From Deltaproteobacteria bacterium (GTDB lineage Bacteria; Desulfobacterota; Syntrophia; Syntrophales; UBA2192), in the NCBI GenBank assembly GCA_012728915.1, contig JAAYEC010000054.1, positions 1 to 49,716 on the forward strand: a stretch of 49,716 nucleotides of DNA. Direction: 5' to 3'. Shown here one piece after another: positions 13,908-20,517 of the stretch; the stretch's first letter is position 1, and every line of letters starts with the position of its first letter. The translations under genes and the position numbers were made by a program. The notes beneath the pieces are model-generated. The model had not been told where the DNA came from. It worked only from the letters and a program-made list of their open reading frames with translations, and ran no database searches.

Positions 13908-14434
13908 GTCACCTGCTTCAACTGCATTCTGTATCGTCTTCGCAGCCCGTTGAGCATCCTGATCGTCCGCTCCGCCCGGTAGTCGGGATAGGTCCATTCG
14001 AAGGGCCGGTACGTCTCCTTCCGGTACTCAAGCGTCAGGTCCGCATAGATGCCCCGGCCGAGATAGGGCCGGTGCGAGAACCCCTTCCCCGTGGCGAGAA
14101 TGAAGTGCTGCCTGGCCACATATCCGGGGTCGATGTTGACCCGCCGGGCCCCGCCCTCCCGAAACTCTTCCTCGAGGCCATTCGTACAGAGCTTGACAGC
14201 AGGCAGCTCGTCCGGACGGATCAGCCGCTCGAAGCTCACGAACCGCCGGAGCAGCGCCCCACCCATCTCCGCGGCGTAGTAGTCCGTGTAGTCGAAGGGT
14301 AGGACCTCGCTGACGTAGTCCGGTTCTCCGAAATGCCGCGCGAGCCTCCCGATCGTCTCCGCCATCAGGCCCCGATCGGCGGCGATGACGCTGACGAGCA
14401 GCTTCACGGGGTCGGGCTCTTTGGGCTTGCTCAT
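13901..14434 (-). CDS. DUF4416 family protein
   Basis: 177 aa. The sequence KLLVSVIAADRGLM, PFDYTDYYAAEMG, the KLCTNGLEEEF region and NIDPGYVARQHFILATGKGF followed by YADLTLEYR fit DUF4416, a family seen mainly in Deltaproteobacteria and thermophilic sulfate reducers, often near yicC. Function unknown. It is between hldA and yicC on the minus strand. Its stop codon TAA is part of a heptamer unit. Confidence 0.85.
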   Translation of the reverse strand: MSKPKEPDPVKLLVSVIAADRGLMAETIGRLARHFGEPDYVSEVLPFDYTDYYAAEMGGALLRRFVSFERLIRPDELPAVKLCTNGLEEEFREGGARRVNIDPGYVARQHFILATGKGFSHRPYLGRGIYADLTLEYRKETYRPFEWTYPDYRAERTIRMLNGLRRRYRMQLKQVTG

Positions 14435-14441
14435 CGGATCC

Positions 14442-14481
14442 GGTCTATTCCGTCTGTTCCGTCCATCCGGTCTGTTCCGTC
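14442..14481. repeat. Nonamer array
   Basis: Four 9-base units (14442-14450, 14451-14459, 14460-14468, 14469-14477) follow GGTCTGTTC/CGTCTGTTC with substitutions, plus a partial fifth. It is immediately upstream (minus strand) of the DUF4416 start codon. Confidence 0.7.
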
Positions 14482-14506
14482 GAAGGATGGGGGATTGATA
14501 AACTTC

Positions 14507-14538
14507 CTTGAACTTTTGAACCCCTGAACCCTTGAACC
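14507..14538. repeat. Octamer array of TTGAACCC type
   Basis: Four exact-length 8-base units (14507-14514, 14515-14522, 14523-14530, 14531-14538) follow CTTGAACC. It is next to the hldA stop codon at 14545 and is a sequence family different from the GAAGGTGA octamers. Confidence 0.75.
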
Positions 14539-14544
14539 CATTTG

Positions 14545-15579
14545 TCAGACCACTCTCTTGAGTTCTGCCGGCGACACCGTTGCCGTGCCGATCTTGCCCA
14601 CGACGATCCCCGCCGCCTTGTTGGCCAGGTAGGCCGCCTCGCGAAAAGAGGCCCCGGAGGCGAGCGACAGGGCGAAAATCCCGATGGCCGTATCCCCCGC
14701 ACCGGTCACGTCGAAAACCTCCTTGGTCTCGGCTGGGATGTGGACATCCCGCCCCCCGCGCTCGAAGAGATCCATGCCCGCCTCGCCGCGCGTGATGAGC
14801 ACCGCCCGGAACCCGAATCGCCTGATGATTTCCCGGCCGATCCGGGTGATCCCGGCACGGCGGCCCTCGTTGAGCTCATGCGTGTTTTCGACCCCTACGG
14901 CGCGCCCGGCCTCGTGGTGGTTCGGCGTGATGGCGTCGAAATCCCGGTAGACGGCGAAATCGGTCCGCTTCGGGTCGACGCAGACCGGGACGCTTCGCCC
15001 TGCCACGATCCGGCGGACCCCGTCCAGCAGGCGGTCGGTCACGATCCCCTTGTTGTAGTCGGAGATCACGATGGCCTGTACGTCGTCGAGGACGGACAGG
15101 ACGTACCGCACGATGCGGTCGGCGCTGTCGGGCCGGACGACGTGCCGGCTCTCCCGGTCGTAACGGACCATCTGCTGCCCGTGGGCGACGATGCGCGTCT
15201 TGACCGTCGTGGGCCGCTCGCTTTCCTGAACGAGCCCGTCCGTATCGACTTTCATCTGTTGAAGCTTCGCCTTGAGCCAGTCACCGATCCCGTCCGAGCC
15301 GATCACCCCTGCAACGGCCACCCTGCCCCCGACGGCGTGGATGTTGCTCACCACGTTGCCGGAGCCGCCCATCATGAGGTTCTCTTTCGTCACCTCGACG
15401 ACGGGGACAGGGGCCTCCGGGGAGATCCGGGAAACCTTGCCCCAGATGAAGTGGTCCACCATGAGATCGCCGAGGACGAGAACCCTCGAAGCGGGGTAGT
15501 TCCCGATGATCTCCAATGCCCGCTTCCGGCTGACGAGTCTCTTTGTCGTCCTGTCCACGGTCTCCTCGATGCTCCTCAA
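14545..15579 (-). CDS. hldA: D-glycero-beta-D-manno-heptose-7-phosphate kinase
   Basis: About 344 aa, a PfkB-family sugar kinase: VLVLGDLMVDHFIWGKVSRISPEAPVPVVEV, MMGGSGNVVSNI, and the ATP/catalytic motif DVTGAGDTAIG. This matches the HldE kinase half, which makes heptose 1,7-bisphosphate for ADP-heptose synthesis; the nucleotidyltransferase half is absent, as in HldA proteins. gmhB, the next step, is at 33.8 kb. No ATG precedes the conserved start. I chose TTG 15579 (GAGG six bases upstream); GTG 15558 is an alternative. Upstream codons are octamer repeat. Follows the decarboxylase-like gene on the same strand. Confidence 0.88.
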   Translation of the reverse strand: MRSIEETVDRTTKRLVSRKRALEIIGNYPASRVLVLGDLMVDHFIWGKVSRISPEAPVPVVEVTKENLMMGGSGNVVSNIHAVGGRVAVAGVIGSDGIGDWLKAKLQQMKVDTDGLVQESERPTTVKTRIVAHGQQMVRYDRESRHVVRPDSADRIVRYVLSVLDDVQAIVISDYNKGIVTDRLLDGVRRIVAGRSVPVCVDPKRTDFAVYRDFDAITPNHHEAGRAVGVENTHELNEGRRAGITRIGREIIRRFGFRAVLITRGEAGMDLFERGGRDVHIPAETKEVFDVTGAGDTAIGIFALSLASGASFREAAYLANKAAGIVVGKIGTATVSPAELKRVV

Positions 15580-15604
15580 AGACTCCCTCGCCTGACTCCA
15601 GACC

Positions 15605-15709
15605 AGAGGGTAAGAAGGTGGGAAGGTGAGAAGGTTGGAGAAGCGGTGCGTATTTGGCCGGGGCACGGCTTGTCCAGCCTTCTTGCCCTCTTACCCTCTC
15701 ACCTTCTCC
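15605..15709. repeat. Octamer inverted array between hldA and the decarboxylase-like gene
   Basis: 5' arm 15605-15640 (GAGGGTAA, GAAGGTGG, GAAGGTGA, GAAGGTTG units) and 3' arm 15677-15709 (CCTTCTTG, CCCTCTTA, CCCTCTCA, CCTTCTCC units), with a loop of about 36 bases. The 3' arm ends 6 bases from the stop of the upstream gene. Confidence 0.8.
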
Positions 15710-15715
15710 TTTTAC

Positions 15716-16651
15716 TCACGCCACCTTGCTGCGAAAATACGGCAGCACGCGCCTCAGCCCCTCGTCCAGCGCCACCTTCGGCTCCCAGCCCAGCAGTTCC
15801 CTCGCCTTGCCGATGTCGGGCCGCCGCACCTTCGGGTCGTCCTCGGGCAGTTCGCGGTGGACGATCCCGCTTGCCGACCCCGTCACCGCCAGCACCCGCC
15901 GGGCCAGCTCCAGCAGCGTGATCTCTTCGGGGTTGCCCAGGTTGACCGGGTTCACTTCCTCGGAATTCAGGAGACGGAAGATCCCGTCGACCAGGTCGTC
16001 GACGAAGCAGAAGCTCCGGGTCTGCGTGCCGTCACCGAACACGGTCAGATCCTCCCCGCGGAGGCTCTGCCCCATGAACGCGGGCAGCGCCCGCCCGTCG
16101 TGCAGCCGCATGCGGGGGCCGTAGGTGTTGAAAATCCTTACGATCCGAACCCGGACGCCGTGATACCGGCAGTAGGCCATCGTCATGGCCTCGGCAAACC
16201 GCTTTGCCTCGTCGTAGACGCCCCGGGGTCCCACGGGGTTGACGTTGCCCCAGTAATCCTCCCGCTGGGGACTGACCAGGGGGTCCCCGTAACACTCCGA
16301 CGTCGAGGCCAGGAGGAATCGGGCCCCCTTGGCCTTTGCCAGGCCGAGGGCCTTGTGCGTGCCCAGGGAACCCACTTTCAGGGTCTGGATGGGCATCTTC
16401 AGATAATCGATCGGACTGGCGGGCGAGGCGAAGTGCAGGATGTTGTGGAGCGGCCCGTCGACGTGCAGGTAATTCGTCACATCGTAGCGGATAAAGCGGA
16501 ACCGCTCGTGCCCCATCAGGTGGGAGATGTTTTCCATGTCGCCGGTCAGAAGGTTGTCGTAGCAGATGACCTCGTGACCCTTTTCAATCAGGAAATCGCA
16601 CAGATGGCTTCCGAGAAAGCCCGCCCCGCCGGTGATCAGTGTCCGTTCCAT
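15716..16651 (-). CDS. NAD-dependent SDR, UDP-glucuronate decarboxylase-like
   Basis: 311 aa extended short-chain dehydrogenase. [18 protein letters not shown] is the NAD site, [15 protein letters not shown] and [20 protein letters not shown] are hallmarks of UDP-glucuronate decarboxylases (UXS), and the catalytic Tyr-Lys pair is in [15 protein letters not shown] makes UDP-xylose from UDP-glucuronate. An alternative is a closely related dTDP- or GDP-sugar epimerase. It is the first gene of the minus-strand unit with hldA, so it probably supplies sugar for LPS. ATG 16651 chosen; a TTG 15 bases upstream is possible, as the ribosome binding site (GGAAGG) fits poorly to either. Confidence 0.85.
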   Translation of the reverse strand: MERTLITGGAGFLGSHLCDFLIEKGHEVICYDNLLTGDMENISHLMGHERFRFIRYDVTNYLHVDGPLHNILHFASPASPIDYLKMPIQTLKVGSLGTHKALGLAKAKGARFLLASTSECYGDPLVSPQREDYWGNVNPVGPRGVYDEAKRFAEAMTMAYCRYHGVRVRIVRIFNTYGPRMRLHDGRALPAFMGQSLRGEDLTVFGDGTQTRSFCFVDDLVDGIFRLLNSEEVNPVNLGNPEEITLLELARRVLAVTGSASGIVHRELPEDDPKVRRPDIGKARELLGWEPKVALDEGLRRVLPYFRSKVA

Positions 16652-16699
16652 AGAGCTGTGGAGCAACCTTCCGATGGACGTGATGCTTGAGGGAGAGGA

Positions 16700-16728
16700 A
16701 TACTAGTACCAGATGCCTGTTTTGTCAA
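16700..16728 (-). promoter_or_regulatory. Strong sigma-70 promoter of the minus-strand unit
   Basis: On the minus strand a consensus TTGACA (16723-16728), a 17-base spacer and TAGTAT (16700-16705). Transcription would begin about 40 bases upstream of the decarboxylase-like gene and could run through hldA, DUF4416, yicC, gmk, rpoZ and pyrF. Confidence 0.75.
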
Positions 16729-16815
16729 TGTTTTTCTGCCCCAGCGGCCCCTGCCGGACGGCCGCCCGAAGGCCCGGGGGGGATTCGCGCCGGCCGCCGC
16801 TGGCCCAAATCATCC

Positions 16816-16851
16816 TTGACACAGGGGCAAATAAAATATAGTGAAATTCAC
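16816..16851 (+). promoter_or_regulatory. lysS promoter with palindrome at the start site
   Basis: Consensus TTGACA (16816-16821) and TATAGT (16837-16842) with a short 15-base spacer. The perfect palindrome GTGAAATTCAC (16841-16851) overlaps the -10 element's end and the expected start of transcription, a position suited to a repressor. Confidence 0.5.
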
Positions 16852-16911
16852 TTTGTTCCTGCATGCGGGCCTCAAAGGCCGATTGCAAATCAGCCATTCC
16901 TGGGACGGACG

Positions 16912-18429
16912 ATGGAAGACAGCGACCTCTTGAAGGTGAGGAAGGACAAGATCGAGGCCCTCACCGCTTCGGGCGTGGAAGCCTATCCCAACGACGCAAA
17001 GGTGACCCATCTCTCCGCAGAGCTCCACGCGGCCTTCGGGCAGATGGACAACGAGGCGCTCGAGAAGGTGACGGAACGTTTCGCCATTGCCGGCCGGGTG
17101 ATGGCAATCCGCAATTTCGGCAAGGGGGCCTTTATCGCCATCCAGGACCGCAAAGGGCGGATCCAGGCCTTTATCCGCAAGGACAGGCTCGGCGACGAGC
17201 TCTTTGCCCTGTTCAAGACGATCGACGTGGGCGATATCGTCCACCTCGCGGGCCGGGTCATCAAGACGCGAACGGGGGAACTCACGGTCGAGGCCGAGGG
17301 GCTGAGGCTCCTCACCAAGTGCCTGCGGCCCCTGCCGGAAAAGTGGCACGGGCTGACGGACGTGGAGATCCGCTACCGACAGCGCTACCTCGACCTGGTC
17401 GTCAACCCGAAGGTCAAGGATGTCTTCGAGGCGCGCAGCCGGATCATCCGGTTCATCCGGACGTTCCTGCACGACCGGGACTTCCTCGAGGTGGAGACGC
17501 CCATGATGCAGCCCATGGCCGGGGGGGCCATGGCCAAGCCCTTCAAGACGCACCACAACGCCCTGGGGCAGGACCTCTACCTGCGGATCGCGCCGGAGCT
17601 CTACCTCAAGCGGCTCGTCGTGGGCGGGATGGAGCGGGTCTTCGAGCTCAACCGCAATTTCCGCAACGAGGGGGTCTCGACGCTGCACAACCCCGAGTTC
17701 ACCATGATCGAATTCTACATGGCCTACGCCACGTACGAGGACCTCATGACGCTCACCGAGGAGATGATCACCTCGCTCGTCCGGGACCTCTTCGGGACCC
17801 TGAAGATCGCCTACCAGGGGACGGAGTTGGACTTCACGCCCCCCTGGCGCCGGGTATCCGTCCGGGAGGCCCTCGTCCGATACGCGGGGCTCGACCCCGC
17901 CGCCTTGGACGACCGGGGCGGGGCGCTCCGGGAGGCCGCGAAGCGCGGGCTCCTTTTCGAGGACAGGGAGCCTCTGGGCAAGATCCTGATGGCGATCTTC
18001 GACGAGACCGTGGAGGAAAAGCTCATTCAGCCCACGTTCGTGACCGGCTACCCCCTCGAGGTCTCCCCGCTGTCGCGGAAGAACACGCAAAACCCCGAGA
18101 TCGTGGACCGCTTCGAGCTTTACATCCACGGCCGGGAGATCGCCAACGCCTTCTCCGAGCTCAACGACCCGGCGGACCAGAAGAACCGCTTCCTCATGCA
18201 GCTCGAACAGCGCGAAGCCGGAGACGAGGAGGCCCACGGGATGGACGAGGACTACATCCGGGCCCTCGAGTACGGGATGCCCCCCACCGCGGGCGAGGGG
18301 ATCGGGATCGACCGGTTGGTCATGCTGCTCACCGACTCTCCGTCGATCCGCGACGTGATCCTCTTCCCCCACCTGCGCCGCCGGGAGGCGGGGGAGCAGA
18401 AGGCAGAAGGTGAGAACGTGGGAGGGTAA
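16912..18429 (+). CDS. lysS: Lysyl-tRNA synthetase (class II)
   Basis: 505 aa, equal to E. coli LysRS. An N-terminal OB fold (VAGRVMAIRNFGKGAFIAIQD) precedes the class II catalytic core: motif 1 ending in FLEVETPMMQPMAGGA, motif 2 FELNRNFRNEGVSTLHNPEFTM, and motif 3 GEGIGIDRLVMLLT. It charges tRNA-Lys. ATG 16912 gives the family start MEDSDLLKVRKDKIEAL; the longer open frame to 16687 crosses the promoter and is not coding. The last dozen residues (EQKAEGENVGG) and the TAA stop are formed by an octamer repeat array. Confidence 0.96.
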   Translation: MEDSDLLKVRKDKIEALTASGVEAYPNDAKVTHLSAELHAAFGQMDNEALEKVTERFAIAGRVMAIRNFGKGAFIAIQDRKGRIQAFIRKDRLGDELFALFKTIDVGDIVHLAGRVIKTRTGELTVEAEGLRLLTKCLRPLPEKWHGLTDVEIRYRQRYLDLVVNPKVKDVFEARSRIIRFIRTFLHDRDFLEVETPMMQPMAGGAMAKPFKTHHNALGQDLYLRIAPELYLKRLVVGGMERVFELNRNFRNEGVSTLHNPEFTMIEFYMAYATYEDLMTLTEEMITSLVRDLFGTLKIAYQGTELDFTPPWRRVSVREALVRYAGLDPAALDDRGGALREAAKRGLLFEDREPLGKILMAIFDETVEEKLIQPTFVTGYPLEVSPLSRKNTQNPEIVDRFELYIHGREIANAFSELNDPADQKNRFLMQLEQREAGDEEAHGMDEDYIRALEYGMPPTAGEGIGIDRLVMLLTDSPSIRDVILFPHLRRREAGEQKAEGENVGG

Positions 18430-18490
18430 GACGGTCGGAAGGCCCGGAAGATTTCCGACCTTCTCACCTTCTCAACCTCTTACCCTCTTC
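18398..18490. repeat. Octamer inverted array across the lysS stop codon
   Basis: 5' arm 18398-18450 (AGAAGGCAGAAGGTGAGAAC-type units) runs through the lysS stop codon; 3' arm 18455-18490 (CCTTCTCA, CCTTCTCA, ACCTCTTA, CCCTCTTC units). A separate perfect hairpin overlaps its right end. Confidence 0.8.
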
Positions 18491-18505
18491 TTTTTTGAAG
18501 AGGGT
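18482..18505 (+). terminator. Possible hairpin terminator after lysS
   Basis: ACCCTCTTC (18482-18490) and GAAGAGGGT (18497-18505) form a perfect 9-bp stem with a T6 loop. No U tract follows, so termination would be weak; it may instead cap the repeat hairpin. Confidence 0.35.
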
Positions 18506-18513
18506 CATAAATC

Positions 18514-18543
18514 TTGCAAGCAATAGTAAGGAAGGGTTACACT
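18514..18543 (+). promoter_or_regulatory. Possible promoter of lolC
   Basis: TTGCAA (18514-18519), 18-base spacer, TACACT (18538-18543), ending about 11 bases before the lolC ATG; transcription would therefore give a very short leader. Confidence 0.35.
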
Positions 18544-18553
18544 CCGGCCCATC

Positions 18554-19831
18554 ATGCCCTACGAATTTTTTGTCAGCCTTCGGTATCTCCGGGCCAAACG
18601 GAAACAGGTCTTCGTTTCCATCATCACCTTCATCTCCATGGCAGGCATCCTCCTGGGGGTTGCGGCCCTCATCATCGTGCTGGCCGTCATGAACGGCTTC
18701 GAGAAGGAACTGCGCGACAAGATCCTCGGGATCAACGCCCACATCATTCTCATGGAGTACACGGGCCCCATGAAGGACCACGGACGCATCCAGCGGGAGA
18801 TCGCCTCCGTGCCGGGGGTCGTCGCCTCCACGCCGTTCATCTACAGCCAGGCGATGCTGAAAAACGGCGACAGCGTGAGCGGTATCGTGATGCGGGGCCT
18901 CTCGCCGGCGGACGCCCGTGACGTGATCAACCTGGGCCGGATGCTGGAGGGCCGCCTGGAGAACCTCTCGGCGCAGGGGCGCGAGGCGCTGAAGATCCCC
19001 GGGGTCCTGGCAGGCGTCCCGGGCATTGTCCTCGGGAAGGAGCTGGCCCGGCACGTCGGGGCATCCCTGTTCGACGCGGTCCACATTGTCTCGCCCCAGG
19101 GGATCGCCACCCCTCTGGGGATGGTCCCCCGGATGAAGAAGTTCGTCGTCGTGGGCATCTTCGAGTCCGGCTTCTACGAGTACGACTCGACGCTGGCCTA
19201 CACGTCGCTTGCGGACAGCCAGGAGTTTCTCGGCCTGGACGACCGGGTCACGGGCCTTGAAATAAAAGTGGAGAACATCTATAAGGCTAGGGAAATCGCC
19301 GGCGCGATCGAGATGAAACTGGGTTACCCCGCCTGGGCGAGGGACTGGATGAAGATGAACCGCAACCTCTTCGCGGCCCTGCGCCTGGAGAAGCGTGTCA
19401 TGTTCATCATCGTGGGCCTCATCGTGCTCGTGGCGGGCTTCAACATCATCTGCACGCTTATCATGGTGGTCATGGAAAAGACCAAGGACATCGCGATCCT
19501 GAAGTCCATGGGCGCCACGTCTAAGAGCATCATGAAGATCTTCATGCTCCAGGGGGTGATCATCGGGGGCATCGGCACGTTCCTGGGAACCGTCCTGGGG
19601 CTCGCGGTCTCCTGGAACATCGGGCCCATCACGCGGTCCATCGAGAACCTCTTCGGGTTCAAGATCCTGCCCGGGGACGTCTACTACCTGAGCGAGCTGC
19701 CGGCGCTCGTCAACTACGAGGACGTGGCCGTCATCATCACGGGCAGTCTTCTCGTCAGCCTGCTGGCGACGATCTACCCGGCCCGGAACGCGTCCAGGCT
19801 TGATCCCGCGGAGGCAATCCGGTATGAGTAG
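18554..19831 (+). CDS. lolC: Lipoprotein-releasing ABC transporter permease LolC/E
   Basis: 425 aa with the LolC/E layout: a cytoplasmic start ([14 protein letters not shown]), a first membrane segment about residues 20-45 ([20 protein letters not shown]), a large periplasmic domain to about 275, then three membrane segments (about 285-310, 330-360, 390-412) and the C-terminal [18 protein letters not shown] signature. With LolD it extracts outer-membrane lipoproteins from the inner membrane for LolA. The downstream lolD overlaps its 3' end by 8 bases. Only one permease gene is present, suggesting a homodimeric permease as in many non-enteric bacteria. Confidence 0.93.
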   Translation: MPYEFFVSLRYLRAKRKQVFVSIITFISMAGILLGVAALIIVLAVMNGFEKELRDKILGINAHIILMEYTGPMKDHGRIQREIASVPGVVASTPFIYSQAMLKNGDSVSGIVMRGLSPADARDVINLGRMLEGRLENLSAQGREALKIPGVLAGVPGIVLGKELARHVGASLFDAVHIVSPQGIATPLGMVPRMKKFVVVGIFESGFYEYDSTLAYTSLADSQEFLGLDDRVTGLEIKVENIYKAREIAGAIEMKLGYPAWARDWMKMNRNLFAALRLEKRVMFIIVGLIVLVAGFNIICTLIMVVMEKTKDIAILKSMGATSKSIMKIFMLQGVIIGGIGTFLGTVLGLAVSWNIGPITRSIENLFGFKILPGDVYYLSELPALVNYEDVAVIITGSLLVSLLATIYPARNASRLDPAEAIRYE

Positions 19832-20516
19832 GGCGGCGGCCGGCCGGATCGAGATCCGGGACCTCGGCAAGACCTACATGATGGACGGCGCCCGGATCGA
19901 GGCCCTCAAGGGGGTCAACCTCGACGTCGTCCGTGGCGACTCGCTTGCCATCCTCGGCGTCTCGGGGGCGGGCAAGAGCACGCTGCTGCACATCCTGGGT
20001 ACGCTGGACCACCCGACGGAGGGAACCTTTCAATACGACGGGGTGAGCATCTTCGACTGGAGCGAGAAGAAGCTGGCGGAGTTCCGAAACCGCAAAGTGG
20101 GGTTCGTCTTCCAGTTCCATCACCTGCTGCCGGAGTTCACGAGCCTCGAGAACACGATGATGCCCGCGCTCATCGCCGGGCTCTCCCGCAGCGAGGCGCG
20201 CAGGAAGGCCGAGGCCATCCTCGACGAGGTAGGGCTGACGGAGCGGAGGACCCACAAACCCGGGGAGCTCTCGGGGGGCGAGCAGCAGCGGGTCGCCGTC
20301 GCAAGGGCCCTCGTGATGGAGCCCGAGATGCTCCTGGCCGACGAGCCCACGGGCAACCTGGACACGGAAACGGGAACGCGGATCCACGAGATGCTCGCGC
20401 ATCTGAACCGGACCCGGGGAATCACGCTCGTCGTGGTTACCCACAACCAGTCGCTGGCAGAACGCATGTCGCGATGCATCGGCCTGCGCGACGGACGGAT
20501 CGTGAAGGGCAAGTGA
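19824..20516 (+). CDS. lolD: Lipoprotein-releasing ABC ATPase LolD
   Basis: 230 aa. Walker A is GVSGAGKST, the Q loop [17 protein letters not shown] carries the LLPEF sequence typical of LolD, the ABC signature is LSGGEQQR, Walker [12 protein letters not shown] and the switch histidine is in VVVTHN. It powers LolC. The ATG at 19824 overlaps the lolC stop (8 bases), indicating coupling; bamA starts 1 base after the lolD stop. Confidence 0.95.
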   Translation: MSRAAAGRIEIRDLGKTYMMDGARIEALKGVNLDVVRGDSLAILGVSGAGKSTLLHILGTLDHPTEGTFQYDGVSIFDWSEKKLAEFRNRKVGFVFQFHHLLPEFTSLENTMMPALIAGLSRSEARRKAEAILDEVGLTERRTHKPGELSGGEQQRVAVARALVMEPEMLLADEPTGNLDTETGTRIHEMLAHLNRTRGITLVVVTHNQSLAERMSRCIGLRDGRIVKGK

Positions 20517-20517
20517 T

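Noticed and set aside
16687-16911. N-terminal extension of lysS
   Set aside because: The frame runs through the lysS promoter and has no resemblance to LysRS; ATG 16912 gives the standard length.
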